64,000 nt of DNA from Nocardia albiluteola (GCF_018860155.1 NZ_JAHKNI010000002.1:768998-832997), one strand, 5' to 3'; counted from the first letter of the stretch, positions 25,272 to 34,631 are shown. Program-made: numbers and translations. The notes: a model not told the origin generated them from the letters alone.

Positions 25272-25337
25272 TTGACGAACGACGCACGATGACCCACTAT
25301 ATGTTCGACTAGTCGGACTGCGTTCGAGATTTCGAAC
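25272..25337 (+). promoter_or_regulatory. Aldehyde dehydrogenase promoter with two IclR-type operators
   Basis: A possible -35 TTGACG (25272-25277) is followed by AT-rich CACTATATG (25295-25303). Two 16-bp palindromes follow: GTTCGACTAGTCGGAC (25303-25318) and GTTCGAGATTTCGAAC (25322-25337), each with one mismatch and matching the site at 25183. They end just before the AAGGAGG ribosome binding site. Confidence 0.7.
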
Positions 25338-25351
25338 ACAAGGAGGTGTCG

Positions 25352-26860
25352 ATGTCCGCTCCCGTCTGGAGTGTGGACCCGCGTACGGGCGGTCGGCGTG
25401 AACCGGTGACCACCGAGGCGACCTCGACGGATGTCGATCGCGCGGTCCGTGCCGCACATGGCTCGCGGGTCGCGCTGAGCGACCGGACGGCTCGCGCCCG
25501 ATTTCTGCGCGAGGCCGCGCAGGAGCTCGAGCGAGACCGTGATCGCCTGGTGTCCGTGGCCGATGCCGAGACTGCGCTCGGCGCGATACGGCTGGCGGGT
25601 GAAATCGGAAGGACCTGCGGGCAGCTGCGGGCATTCGCCGAAATCGCCGCCGCGGGAAACTATCTCGCGATCATCATCGATCACGCCGACGGCACGGCGA
25701 CCCCGCCCAGGCCCGATCTGCGGCGGTACAAGATCCCGCTGGGAGTGGTCGCGGTGTACGCCGCCTCGAACTTCCCCTTCGCGTTCTCCGTCGCGGGCGG
25801 CGATACCGCCAGCGCCCTGGCGGCCGGTTGCCCGGTCGTGGTGAAGGCTCATCCGGACCATCCGGCCACCTCGGAACTCACCGCGGCGGCGCTGGCCCGC
25901 GCCGCCGAGCGAACCGGATTGCCCAGCGGGGTAGTGCAATTGGTGCACGGATTCGAGGCCGGGGCCGAGCTCGTGCGGCATCCCCTGGTGGCCGCCGCCG
26001 GATTCACCGGATCGATCCGGGGCGGCCGGGCGCTGTTCGATGCCGCCGCCGCGCGGCCGGCGCCGATACCGTTCCACGGCGAGCTCGGCTCGGTGAATCC
26101 GGTCGTGATCACCGCGGCCGCCGCGGCCGAGCGGGCCGAACGGATCGGCACATCGCTGGCCGCCTCGGTAACGCTCGGGCACGGGCAGTTCTGTGTCAAA
26201 CCCGGCCTGGTGCTGGTCCCGGCCGGTCCGGACGGTGATCGGCTGGTGGCGTCACTGGCCCGAGCGCTGGCCGAGACCGCGCCGAATGTGCTGCTGGACA
26301 GCCGAATCCGGGAGAACTTCCTGCGGGGCGCCGCGGAACGTGCCGGGCTTGCCGGGGCGTGGGCGCCCGTCCCGGCGGGCGCGGACGGTGAACACGCCGT
26401 GCGCGCGGGCCTGCTCACGGTGTCCGCGGATGCCATCGCCGATCACGATGTGCTGCTGGAGGAGTGCTTCGGGCCGATCACCGTCGTGGTCCGGTACGAG
26501 AGCGCGGAGCAGCTGTCCGGGGTGCTCGACCGGGTGCCGGGCAGCCTGACCGCGACTGTGCAGCTCGCCCGCGACGGAGATCAGCAAGCGGACGAATTAC
26601 TCACGCGCATGCGGGAATTCGCCGGCCGTATCGTCGTGAACGAGTGGCCCACCGGCGTCGCAGTGACAGCGGCCCAGCATCACGGCGGACCGTATCCGGC
26701 CTCGACATCGACGTTCACCTCCGTCGGTGCCACGGCCATCGAGCGGTGGCTGCGCCCGGTCGCCTTTCAGAACACGCCGGATGCCCTGCTGCCGCCGGAG
26801 CTGCGCGAAGCCAACCCGCTCGCGCTGCCTCGCTGGGTCGACGGCCGGCCATGCGCCTGA
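25352..26860 (+). CDS. NADP-type aldehyde dehydrogenase (ketoglutarate-semialdehyde DH-like)
   Basis: A 502-residue aldehyde dehydrogenase of the group that contains 2,5-dioxopentanoate (alpha-ketoglutarate semialdehyde) dehydrogenases. Catalytic C281 sits in GHGQFCVKPGL and the general base E244 in FHGELGSVNPV; N140 (YAASNFPFAF) and the cofactor Lys165 are present. In oxidative pentose or sugar-acid routes this enzyme makes 2-oxoglutarate. AAGGAGG lies five bases before the ATG at 25352; an earlier in-frame GTG overlaps that site and was rejected. It opens the plus arm of the divergent locus, ahead of the transporter. Confidence 0.92.
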   Translation: MSAPVWSVDPRTGGRREPVTTEATSTDVDRAVRAAHGSRVALSDRTARARFLREAAQELERDRDRLVSVADAETALGAIRLAGEIGRTCGQLRAFAEIAAAGNYLAIIIDHADGTATPPRPDLRRYKIPLGVVAVYAASNFPFAFSVAGGDTASALAAGCPVVVKAHPDHPATSELTAAALARAAERTGLPSGVVQLVHGFEAGAELVRHPLVAAAGFTGSIRGGRALFDAAAARPAPIPFHGELGSVNPVVITAAAAAERAERIGTSLAASVTLGHGQFCVKPGLVLVPAGPDGDRLVASLARALAETAPNVLLDSRIRENFLRGAAERAGLAGAWAPVPAGADGEHAVRAGLLTVSADAIADHDVLLEECFGPITVVVRYESAEQLSGVLDRVPGSLTATVQLARDGDQQADELLTRMREFAGRIVVNEWPTGVAVTAAQHHGGPYPASTSTFTSVGATAIERWLRPVAFQNTPDALLPPELREANPLALPRWVDGRPCA

Positions 26861-27068
26861 TCGGGCGGAACGATTCGGCGGGCGCGGCGCCCGGCGTGCT
26901 CGATACGTCGACCCGATCGCCGCCGGGGACGGCGGTCCGCCACATCCCCGATATTCGTCGCAGGTCCGCGCTCCCACCCGAGGTGAGCGCCAGCACATTT
27001 CATGTTCGACCCATCGCTGTCGGGGCCCCCGCCCCGGTTGGCGATACCATTCGAGAGGACCGGGCCCC

Positions 27069-28211
27069 ATGCCCTCCGTATCCCCCACTCGCCGTTCCGT
27101 GACGGCCCTGCGCGTCGGCGCCGTCGCCGCCGCCCTCGCGATCGCCCTCACCGCCTCGGGCTGCAGCAAACAGGGCGCCGGTGCGTCCACCCAGTCCGCC
27201 GCCCCGGCCGGTACCGCCATCCAGGGCGACATCACGTTCAACGACGCCAACCTCGCGAAGCTGGACGACGCGCTGAAGACCGCGCTGACGGGCAAGGACC
27301 TGTCCCAGCTCGACCTGGCCATGGTTGTCAACGTCGCGGTCGACTATTGGAACGCCGGCAAGGTCGGATTCACCAAGGGCCTGAGCGATCTCGGCACCAA
27401 GGGCACCTACCAGGCTCCCGCCAACGGCCGTTTGGACCAGCAGCTTTCGATGATCCAGACGCTGCGCGGCCAGAACATCAGCGCCTTCTCCGTCTCGGCG
27501 ATCGATCCCACCGCCATCAAGGAGCCCATCGCCTCGGCCAACGCCGCCGGAACTCCAGTGCTGGCCATCGACTCCCCGCTCCCTCCGGAGGACGGCGCCG
27601 CGCTCTACCTCGGCACGCCCAACTATGAGGCGGGCAAGAAGGCCGGCGAGGCGATGAAGCAGGCCCTCGGCGGCAAGGGTGAGGTGGCGATCCTGGTCGG
27701 CTCGCTCACCGCCTCCAATGCGGTGCAGCGCATCGCCGGATTCGAGGATGCTCTGAAGGGCACCGACATCAAGGTGGTCAACAAGCTGAGCGACAGCATG
27801 GACGCCTCCAAGGCGCTCACCAACGCGGAGACCGCGATTCAGACCGATCCCAACATCACCGGCCTCTACGGCGTGTACTCGTATGACGGTCCGTCGGCAG
27901 GTCAGGCCGTGCAGTCGGCGGGCAAGACGGGCAAGGTCAAGATCATCTGCGACGACAGCGACGCGCAGACGCTGAAGTTCGTCAAGCAGGGCGTGATCGC
28001 CGCGACCGTGCTGCAGGAGCCGTATCAGCAGGGCTACACCGGTGCCTACCTGCTCGCCGCGCTGAAGGTGCTGGGCAAGGACGCCACCATGAACATCGTC
28101 AAGCCTTACCTCGAAAGCGACGGCAGCACAGTCAGTTCCGGCGTCGGTCTGGTGACGGGGGCCAACCTCGACGCCTACCAGGCCATGCTGACCAAGCTCG
28201 GAATCGGGTAG
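27069..28211 (+). CDS. Sugar ABC transporter substrate-binding lipoprotein
   Basis: A 380-residue exported binding protein of the ribose/rhamnose type (Peripla_BP_4). The N-terminus has a basic stretch, hydrophobic core and lipobox TASGC with the lipidated Cys at 32. The mature fold shows the expected pattern: DLAMVVNVAVDYWNAGKVGF, AISVSAIDPTAIKEPI-like second strand (SAFSVSAIDPTAI), GTPVLAIDSPLP, and GKVKIICDDSD. GAGAGGA precedes the ATG. Together with the ATPase and permease it makes a complete importer, presumably for the sugar or sugar acid broken down by the divergent enzymes. A 208-base gap separates it from the aldehyde dehydrogenase. Confidence 0.93.
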   Translation: MPSVSPTRRSVTALRVGAVAAALAIALTASGCSKQGAGASTQSAAPAGTAIQGDITFNDANLAKLDDALKTALTGKDLSQLDLAMVVNVAVDYWNAGKVGFTKGLSDLGTKGTYQAPANGRLDQQLSMIQTLRGQNISAFSVSAIDPTAIKEPIASANAAGTPVLAIDSPLPPEDGAALYLGTPNYEAGKKAGEAMKQALGGKGEVAILVGSLTASNAVQRIAGFEDALKGTDIKVVNKLSDSMDASKALTNAETAIQTDPNITGLYGVYSYDGPSAGQAVQSAGKTGKVKIICDDSDAQTLKFVKQGVIAATVLQEPYQQGYTGAYLLAALKVLGKDATMNIVKPYLESDGSTVSSGVGLVTGANLDAYQAMLTKLGIG

Positions 28212-28223
28212 GTACTTCGCGCA

Positions 28224-29849
28224 ATGAGTGAGAACGACATCGGCATGCCCGTTCAGACTCAGGTCGACGCCGGTAGTAATGAGGGCGGCGTCGACCTGCG
28301 CGAATCCTCGGTGGCCGCACTGCGCGGAGTCAGCAAGCAGTACGGGCCCGTCACCGTGCTGCGGATCGAGGAACTCGAGCTGCGTCGCGGGCAGATCGTC
28401 GGTGTCGTGGGCGAGAACGGCGCCGGAAAGTCCACCTTGATGGGTTTGCTGTCCGGCACCGTCACCGCCACCACCGGCACGATCGAGATCGAGGGGCAGA
28501 CCCTGCACAGCGGTCGGCCGGACCACGCCCAGGAACTCGGCGTCGCCCTGGTGGCGCAGGAGTTTCCCCTGGTCGGGCAGCTGAGCGTGGCGGAGAACCT
28601 GTTGCTGGGACGCCGCCCGCGCACGGCGTCGCGGCGGCGGCTGGGCAGCTGGCTACTGGATCGGGCCGGGCTGCGCGCGGAGGCCCGCGACCTGCTGGCC
28701 GACATCGGCGTCGAGGATGTGGACGTCGACCGCCCGGTACAGCTGCTGCCCGTTCCGGTGCGGCAGATGGTGGAGATCGCCAAGGCGTGGGGCCGCCGCC
28801 CGCGGGTGCTGATCCTGGACGAGCCGACCTCCTCGCTGGGGCCCGTGGAGGCGGAGAAGGTGCTGACGCTGGCGCGCAGGCATGCGGCCGACGGCGGCGC
28901 GGTGCTGTTCATCGGGCACCGGCTCGACGAGGTGCGGGCCATCTCCGACCGGGTCGTGGTGCTGCGCGGCGGGCGGCTGGTCGCCGACCTGACACCGGAA
29001 CAGGCGAGCGAGGAACGGCTGATCCGGGAGATGGTCGGCAGCGAATTGGCCCGGGCCGATCTCAGCCCGCCCGCGGGCGTCGAGCGGGATGTCGTGCTGC
29101 GGGTGAGCGGCCTGTCCGCGGACGGGCTCGGTCCGGTCGATCTCGAGGTCCGATCGGGCGAAATCGTCGGTGTGGCAGGGCTGATGGGCTCGGGCCGGAG
29201 CAGACTGCTGCACACCATCATGGGTGCGCAGCCGCGGACCGGGGGCGAAATCGCGTTGCGCGGGGTCGATTTCCGCCCTCGGCACCCGGCCGACGCCGTC
29301 GCGGCGGGAATCGGCCTGGTGCCGGAGGACCGCAAGGAACAGTCCCTGCTGCCCGCGCATTCGGTGCGCTGGAATGTCACGCTCGCGACGCTGCGGCGCA
29401 TCAGTCGGCGCGGAATCCTCACGCCCGCAAGGGATAAGGAACACGCCCGGCGCATCGTCGCCGATCTGGGCGTACGGATGCACACCCAGGAGCAGCCGAT
29501 CAGCGGCCTGTCCGGTGGCAATCAGCAGAAGGCCGTCTTCGGGCGGTGGCTGGCCGCCGAGCCTCGGCTGCTGTTGCTGGACGAGCCGACCCGCGGGGTC
29601 GATGTCGGTGCGAAGGCCGAGATCTACGGTCTCATCGACGACGCGGCCCGTGACGGCCTTGCGGTCCTGGCGGCCTCCTCGGAACTCGAAGAGCTGCTGT
29701 GGATCTGCCACCGCGTCGTGGTCATGGCCCGCGGCCGGATCGTCGCGGACATCGAGCGCGCGCAATTCAGCAAGGAACTCATCATGACCGCCGCGGCGGG
29801 AAATCAGAACAACTCCGCGAACAGCAAGGAAGAGCAGGAAATCCGATGA
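28224..29849 (+). CDS. Sugar ABC transporter ATPase (two nucleotide-binding domains)
   Basis: A 541-residue RbsA/MglA-type ATPase with two fused ABC domains. Domain 1: Walker A GENGAGKST near residue 70, Walker B RVLILDEPTSSLGP near 200. Domain 2: GLMGSGRSRL replacing a classic P-loop (as is usual for the second domain of this family), signature LSGGNQQKAVFGRWL and Walker B LLLLDEPTRGVDVG. The long N-terminal extension of about 35 residues is unusual but without motifs. It follows the binding protein by 12 bases and overlaps the permease start by ATGA. Confidence 0.94.
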   Translation: MSENDIGMPVQTQVDAGSNEGGVDLRESSVAALRGVSKQYGPVTVLRIEELELRRGQIVGVVGENGAGKSTLMGLLSGTVTATTGTIEIEGQTLHSGRPDHAQELGVALVAQEFPLVGQLSVAENLLLGRRPRTASRRRLGSWLLDRAGLRAEARDLLADIGVEDVDVDRPVQLLPVPVRQMVEIAKAWGRRPRVLILDEPTSSLGPVEAEKVLTLARRHAADGGAVLFIGHRLDEVRAISDRVVVLRGGRLVADLTPEQASEERLIREMVGSELARADLSPPAGVERDVVLRVSGLSADGLGPVDLEVRSGEIVGVAGLMGSGRSRLLHTIMGAQPRTGGEIALRGVDFRPRHPADAVAAGIGLVPEDRKEQSLLPAHSVRWNVTLATLRRISRRGILTPARDKEHARRIVADLGVRMHTQEQPISGLSGGNQQKAVFGRWLAAEPRLLLLDEPTRGVDVGAKAEIYGLIDDAARDGLAVLAASSELEELLWICHRVVVMARGRIVADIERAQFSKELIMTAAAGNQNNSANSKEEQEIR

Positions 29850-30862
29850 CGACCGGCACCGTATCGTCGGCCCCCGCGGCCGCTACCGGGTCCTCGCCCG
29901 GCTCCACCCTGGTCCGCCGCCTGATCGAGACGCCCGAGGTCGGCGTGGTCGTGGCCTGTGTGGTGGTATTCGTCGCGCTTGCCGTCGACAAATCCTCCTT
30001 CGCCGGCGCGGTGAACCTGCAGGGGATGGGCTTCGACCTGTCCCAGTACGGCCTGATCGCGATCGGCGAATCCCTGGTCATCCTCACCGGCGGCATCGAT
30101 CTGTCCGTCGGCGCGCTCCTGGGCACAAGCGTGATCGCGATGTCGTGGCTCAACGTCCACGGTCACCTACCCGGCCCGGTGGCGGTGCTGGTCACCCTCG
30201 TGCTGACCGGCCTGGTCGGGCTGCTGCATGGCCTTGCCGTAACCCGTTTGAAGATGGCACCTTTCGTGGTCACGCTGGTGACATACACTGTGGCGCAGGG
30301 CATTACGCTGGCAATCACCTCGGGCACGTCGATCGTGGGGATCTCGCCCTTCTTCGGCGACGTGGGCCAGTCGTACCTCGCCCAGATCCCGGTTCCGTTG
30401 ATCCTCTTCGCGATCGTCGCGGTGGGCGCCTGGTTCTTCCTGGAACGCACCTACGCCGGTCGCCAGGTCTATGCGGTCGGCGGCAACGCCGAGGCCGCCC
30501 GCCTGGCCGGCATCCGCGGCAATCGCCGCGTGGTCTCGATGTACGTCACCAGCTCCCTGCTCGCGGGCTTCGCCGGAATGCTGGTTCTGGGCCGAATGGG
30601 CGTCGGCTCGGCCAGCGGCGTCGGCGTCGGCTGGGAACTCTCCGCCATCGCCGCTGCGGTGATCGGCGGCGTCAGCCTGGTCGGCGGCCAGGGCCGCATC
30701 GCGGGCATCGTCGCGGGCACTGTCCTGTTGGAACTGATCAACAACGGCCTCACAACCCTGCAAATCAACGCCGACTACGTCAACATCGTCCTCGGCAGCG
30801 TCCTGGGGTTGGCCATCACCGCCGACCGCCTCCGCGCCCGCCGAGTCGCCCGCAGATCGTAA
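29846..30862 (+). CDS. Sugar ABC transporter permease
   Basis: A 338-residue inner-membrane permease of the RbsC/BPD_transp_2 family with eight to ten hydrophobic helices. Diagnostic motifs: ILTGGIDLSVGALLG, RLKMAPFVVTLVTYTVAQGI, GRQVYAVGGNAEAARLAGI (the cytoplasmic EAA-like loop) and AAAVIGGVSLVGGQG. The ATG overlaps the ATPase stop (ATGA). A strong hairpin 40 bases downstream closes the operon. Confidence 0.94.
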   Translation: MTTGTVSSAPAAATGSSPGSTLVRRLIETPEVGVVVACVVVFVALAVDKSSFAGAVNLQGMGFDLSQYGLIAIGESLVILTGGIDLSVGALLGTSVIAMSWLNVHGHLPGPVAVLVTLVLTGLVGLLHGLAVTRLKMAPFVVTLVTYTVAQGITLAITSGTSIVGISPFFGDVGQSYLAQIPVPLILFAIVAVGAWFFLERTYAGRQVYAVGGNAEAARLAGIRGNRRVVSMYVTSSLLAGFAGMLVLGRMGVGSASGVGVGWELSAIAAAVIGGVSLVGGQGRIAGIVAGTVLLELINNGLTTLQINADYVNIVLGSVLGLAITADRLRARRVARRS

Positions 30863-30900
30863 GCCGCGCCAGGGAATTCGTCACCGCATCTCAGGAGTGC

Positions 30901-30930
30901 CAGCCCCGGCCTTCCTCTGGGCCGGGGCTG
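30901..30930 (+). terminator. Hairpin terminator of the sugar importer operon
   Basis: CAGCCCCGGCC (30901-30911) pairs perfectly with GGCCGGGGCTG (30920-30930), loop of eight bases. No U-run follows, which is common in actinobacteria. It lies between the permease and a convergent TetR gene and could serve both. Confidence 0.65.
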
Positions 30931-30995
30931 CCGCGTGCGTGCTGTCGGTGACCCCACTCGCCAATCCCCGGGCTGCTCAGGGAAATTCGGGCCGG

Positions 30996-31568
30996 TCACG
31001 CGGTGGGGCCGGCGGGCCAGACCGCGCTGAGCACGCGATCGGGCCAGTCGTCCGGGATGCCGTCGACGGTGACGTAACGGCCGTAGAAGGACCCGATGAG
31101 CATGCTGGTGAGCGCGTCGAGGTCGGTGGACTCGGGGAATCCGCCCTCGGCCAGTGCCCGGCGCAGCAGCGCCCGTCGCGGCTCGACGAGGCGCGTCTTG
31201 AACAGGCCGAGCAGTTCCGGGTGGCGTTCCTCCTCGGCGAGCAGTGAGCCCAGGATGGCCATCGCGGGGATGGCCCGCAGGTTGAGCAGGAAGTTCTCCA
31301 GGATCGCCAGGGCGTCGGCGCGGGGAAAAGCGGTGACCTCGGGCGGTTCCTCGACTCGTAGTGAGTCGATCACCGCGGCCACCAGTTCGGCCTTGTTCCG
31401 GTATCGGCGCCGGAGGCTGGGGACCGTGGTGCCCGCGGTGGCCGCCACCGACTCCAGTGACATGCGGGCGTAGCCGCGCTCGCCGAGCTGGCGCGCCGCG
31501 GCCGACAGGATCGCCTGGTCCAGCGCCGGATTTCGGGGTCGTCCGGCCTTCGCTTGCGGAGTGCTCAT
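30996..31568 (-). CDS. TetR family regulator of the adjacent hydrolase
   Basis: A 190-residue TetR repressor: RNPALDQAILSAAARQLGERGYARMSLESVAATAGTTVPSLRRRYRNKAE forms the DNA-binding domain (about 12-60); the C-terminal half is of the TetR_C_16-like helical type. The start at 31568 was chosen because a perfect 13-bp-arm operator begins at this codon; the frame's upstream extension would cross it. It is divergent from a secreted alpha/beta hydrolase, its probable target. Confidence 0.92.
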   Translation of the reverse strand: MSTPQAKAGRPRNPALDQAILSAAARQLGERGYARMSLESVAATAGTTVPSLRRRYRNKAELVAAVIDSLRVEEPPEVTAFPRADALAILENFLLNLRAIPAMAILGSLLAEEERHPELLGLFKTRLVEPRRALLRRALAEGGFPESTDLDALTSMLIGSFYGRYVTVDGIPDDWPDRVLSAVWPAGPTA

Positions 31569-31597
31569 TACATTGCGATAGTACATCGCAATGTAAT
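31567..31597. promoter_or_regulatory. TetR operator, perfect 13-bp arms
   Basis: ATTACATTGCGAT (31567-31579) - AGTAC - ATCGCAATGTAAT (31585-31597). It touches the regulator start codon and ends 20 bases before the hydrolase ATG, so one bound dimer pair would silence both genes. Confidence 0.85.
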
Positions 31598-31617
31598 TGC
31601 TCGAGAAGGATCCACCG

Positions 31618-32580
31618 ATGCGTTTCTCCGCGTTCCACCGACGACTTGTGCCCCTCGCGGCCGCACTGACCATGGCCGGCGCGCTCGTCACCTCCTGTTC
31701 GTCCTCGCATCCGGCCGCCGCGGCGGATCCGCTGCCCGGCTTCCACGACGGCACGATTGACAACGACGGCGTCGCGGTGCACTACGTGATCGGCGGCCAT
31801 GGCCCGGCGATCGTGCTGCTGCACGGCTATCCGGAGACCTGGCGAGCCTGGTCGAAGATCGCTCCGGATCTCGCCAAGGATCACACCGTCGTCGCAGTCG
31901 ACCTGCGCGGCATGGGCGACTCCGGCTTCGCCAAGTCCGACGACGGTTACCAGGCACTCGCCGTCGCCACCGACGTGCATGCGCTCGCCCAGCACCTGAA
32001 CCTGGGGCACTTCGATCTGTTCGCCCACGACTTCGGCGGCGAGATCGCCCTGGCCTACGCCGACGAATACCGTTCGGACCTCGCCCATCTGGCGATCATG
32101 GAGGCCGCGCCGACCACCGACTACGCGGCGTTCGCGCACTCGCGACCCGACTTCCTCTGGTTCGACTGGCTGGCCCTCGGGCCCAAGGACCAGCTCGCCG
32201 AGAAGTTGATCGCCGGCAAGGAAGCCGACTTCTACGGCGCGCTGTACGAGGCGAAGGACGGTCCGCTCGACAAGGCCGAGACCGACGGCTACATCGCCGC
32301 CTTCAGCCGGGCCGGCCGCACCCACGCCGGCCTGGAGTACTACCGCGAGAAGGACGCCGGCGACAAGGCCGAGGACGCCCTGTTCGCCCAGCAGGGCAAG
32401 CTGACGATTCCGGTATTGGGCCTGGGCGGCCAGGACAGCATGGGCCCCACCGTCGGCGCCATGCTCGCCCGCGTCGCCACGAACGTGACCACCGACGTCG
32501 TCCCCCACGCCGACCACTGGGTGCTCGACGAGAACACGAGTTACGTGATCGCCGGCCTCCGCAAACTTCTCGCGGAGTGA
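31618..32580 (+). CDS. Exported alpha/beta hydrolase, epoxide-hydrolase/haloalkane-dehalogenase-like
   Basis: A 320-residue hydrolase with a lipoprotein-like signal (RRLVPLAAALTMAGALVTSC, Cys27). The fold motifs are clear: the oxyanion HGYPETW, the acid/nucleophile strand HFDLFAHDFGGEIAL (here Asp as nucleophile, D-x-G-G, as in epoxide hydrolases and dehalogenases), and the catalytic His in HADHWVLDENT. It probably opens epoxides or acts on halogenated or ester substrates at the cell surface. GAGAAGGA (31603-31610) supports the ATG at 31618. Control by the divergent TetR is very likely. Confidence 0.88.
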   Translation: MRFSAFHRRLVPLAAALTMAGALVTSCSSSHPAAAADPLPGFHDGTIDNDGVAVHYVIGGHGPAIVLLHGYPETWRAWSKIAPDLAKDHTVVAVDLRGMGDSGFAKSDDGYQALAVATDVHALAQHLNLGHFDLFAHDFGGEIALAYADEYRSDLAHLAIMEAAPTTDYAAFAHSRPDFLWFDWLALGPKDQLAEKLIAGKEADFYGALYEAKDGPLDKAETDGYIAAFSRAGRTHAGLEYYREKDAGDKAEDALFAQQGKLTIPVLGLGGQDSMGPTVGAMLARVATNVTTDVVPHADHWVLDENTSYVIAGLRKLLAE

Positions 32581-32686
32581 CCGCGCGGTGGCGGCGCAAC
32601 TCGACCGGTCCGCACGGATCTCGGCGGATCGCGAAATCCTCGCGGGCACAACTGAATAGGCGATTGCCGCGGCAGCGGAAAACGAA

Positions 32687-32718
32687 GAGCCCCGATCAGC
32701 CGATGCTGATCGGGGCTC
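32687..32718 (-). terminator. Terminator of tRNA-Arg (possibly bidirectional)
   Basis: GAGCCCCGATCAGC (32687-32700) and GCTGATCGGGGCTC (32705-32718) form a perfect 14-bp stem with a four-base loop. Read on the minus strand it follows the tRNA by ten bases and is followed by a T-rich TTCGTTTT. Confidence 0.85.
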
Positions 32719-32728
32719 GAAGTATCGG

Positions 32729-32801
32729 TGCCCTCGGTAGGATTCGAACCTACGGCCTTCTGCTCCGGAGGCAGACGCTCTATCCCCTGAGCTACGAGGG
32801 C
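32729..32801 (-). tRNA. tRNA-Arg (CCG)
   Basis: Reads GCCCTCG (acceptor) at 32801-32795 paired with CGAGGGC ending at 32730, discriminator A at 32729. The anticodon loop CTCCGGA gives anticodon CCG; T arm GTAGG-TTCGAAT-CCTAC. CCA is not encoded. It is divergent from argS. Confidence 0.96.
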
Positions 32802-32950
32802 GGGGATTGGACCCGCTCGTCTTTCGTCCGATCGGGCTGGGAAAGCGTATCGCATCGAGGGCGCAGCGCCAAAAGGGCGCGTTCGGCGCGGGCGGGCCAG
32901 CCGAAACCCACTGGCGGTGGCTCATGGGTGTAACCATAGGATGGTTACTC

Positions 32951-34609
32951 GTGACTCCAGCTGACCTTGCAGATCTCCTTCGCGCCACCGCGGCGAAGGT
33001 GCTCGTCGAACGTGGATCGGACCCCTCGGTCCTGCCCGACGAGGTCACTGTGGAGCGACCCCGCAATCCGGAACACGGCGATTACGCCACGAATGTGGCG
33101 ATGCAGGTGGCGAAGAAGGCGGGCATGAATCCCCGCGAGCTGGCCGGGCTGCTCGCCGAGGCGCTCTCGGCCACCGACGGCGTCGAGTCCGCCGAGGTCG
33201 CGGGCCCGGGCTTCCTGAACATCCGGCTGGCCGCGGCCGCGCAGAGCGCCATCATCGAGACGGTCCTGGCGGCGGGGGAGAAGTACGGCACCGCCGCGGC
33301 CCTGGCCGGCACGAAGATCAACCTGGAGTTCGTCTCCGCGAACCCGACGGGCCCGATCCATCTCGGCGGCACCCGGTGGGCGGCGGTCGGCGACGCGCTC
33401 GGCCGCATCCTGGCCGCGCAGGGCGCCGCGGTCACCCGCGAGTACTACTTCAACGACCACGGCGCGCAGATCGACCGCTTCGCCAACTCCCTGGTCGCGG
33501 CCGCGACCGGGCAGCCCACCCCGGACGACGGCTATGCGGGCGCCTACATCGGCGAAATCGCCGGCACGATCGTCGCGGCCAATCCGGGCGCGGCCGACCT
33601 GCCGCAGGACGAGCGGCACGAGCTGTTCCGCCGCGAGGGCGTCGAGCTGATGTTCGCGCAGATCAAGCAGACGCTGCACGAGTTCGGCACCGACTTCGAC
33701 GTCTACTTCAACGAGAGCTCGCTGTTCGCCTCGGGCGAGGTCGAGCGGGCCGTCGCCGAGCTGAAGGCCTCGGGCAAGCTGTACGAGAAGGAGGGCGCGT
33801 GGTGGATCGCGTCCACCGAATACGGCGACGACAAGGACCGCGTCGTCATCAAGAGCGACGGCAAGTCCGCCTATATCGCCGGTGACATCGCGTACTTCCA
33901 CAATAAGCGCGGGCGTGGCTTCGACCTGTGCATCTACATGCTCGGCGCGGACCACCACGGCTACATCGGCCGCCTGAAGGCCGCCGCGGCCGCGTTCGGC
34001 GACGATCCGGACACCGTCGAGGTGCTCATCGGCCAGATGGTGAATCTGGTGAAAGACGGTGTGGCCGTGCGGATGTCCAAGCGCGCGGGCACGGTCGTCA
34101 CGCTCGACGACCTGGTCGAGGCGATCGGGGTGGATGCCGCGCGGTATTCGCTGGTGCGGTCCTCGGTCAACAGCAGCATCGATATCGATCTGGACCTGTG
34201 GACCAAGCAGGAGAGCGTCAACCCGATCTACTACGTGCAGTACGCGCACGCCCGCACCTGCCGCATCATCGAGAATTCGAGCGAATTCGATTTCGCCTCG
34301 GTGACACCGGATTTCGCCGCGATGACCGCGGACCGCGAGGGTGAGCTGATGCGCACGCTCGGCGAGTACCCGCGAGTGGTCGCCACGGCCGCCCAGGCGC
34401 GCGAGCCGCATCGGGTGGTGCGCTACCTCGAGGAACTGGCCGGTGTCTACCACCCCTTCCAGTCCGACGACGACATGCGCGTGCTGCCCAAGGGCGACGA
34501 GCCGGTCACCCCCCGCCACGCCGCCCGCCTGGAGCTGGTGAAGGCCACCCGTCAGGTGCTGCGCAACGGCCTGGCCCTGCTCGGCGTCAGCGCACCGGAG
34601 CGCATGTGA
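32951..34609 (+). CDS. argS: Arginyl-tRNA synthetase
   Basis: Class I synthetase charging tRNA-Arg. The 552-residue protein has the N-terminal Add-1 domain, the HIGH equivalent HLGG at 137-140 (in [15 protein letters not shown]), the KMSKS equivalent MSKR at 375-378, and the DALR anticodon-binding domain at the C-terminus ([12 protein letters not shown]). The GTG start is chosen because AGGATGG lies six bases upstream and the protein then matches mycobacterial ArgS in length. It opens the block argS-lysA-hom-thrC-thrB. Confidence 0.98.
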   Translation: MTPADLADLLRATAAKVLVERGSDPSVLPDEVTVERPRNPEHGDYATNVAMQVAKKAGMNPRELAGLLAEALSATDGVESAEVAGPGFLNIRLAAAAQSAIIETVLAAGEKYGTAAALAGTKINLEFVSANPTGPIHLGGTRWAAVGDALGRILAAQGAAVTREYYFNDHGAQIDRFANSLVAAATGQPTPDDGYAGAYIGEIAGTIVAANPGAADLPQDERHELFRREGVELMFAQIKQTLHEFGTDFDVYFNESSLFASGEVERAVAELKASGKLYEKEGAWWIASTEYGDDKDRVVIKSDGKSAYIAGDIAYFHNKRGRGFDLCIYMLGADHHGYIGRLKAAAAAFGDDPDTVEVLIGQMVNLVKDGVAVRMSKRAGTVVTLDDLVEAIGVDAARYSLVRSSVNSSIDIDLDLWTKQESVNPIYYVQYAHARTCRIIENSSEFDFASVTPDFAAMTADREGELMRTLGEYPRVVATAAQAREPHRVVRYLEELAGVYHPFQSDDDMRVLPKGDEPVTPRHAARLELVKATRQVLRNGLALLGVSAPERM

Positions 34610-34631
34610 ATCCGCTATGGAAGGAACGACT

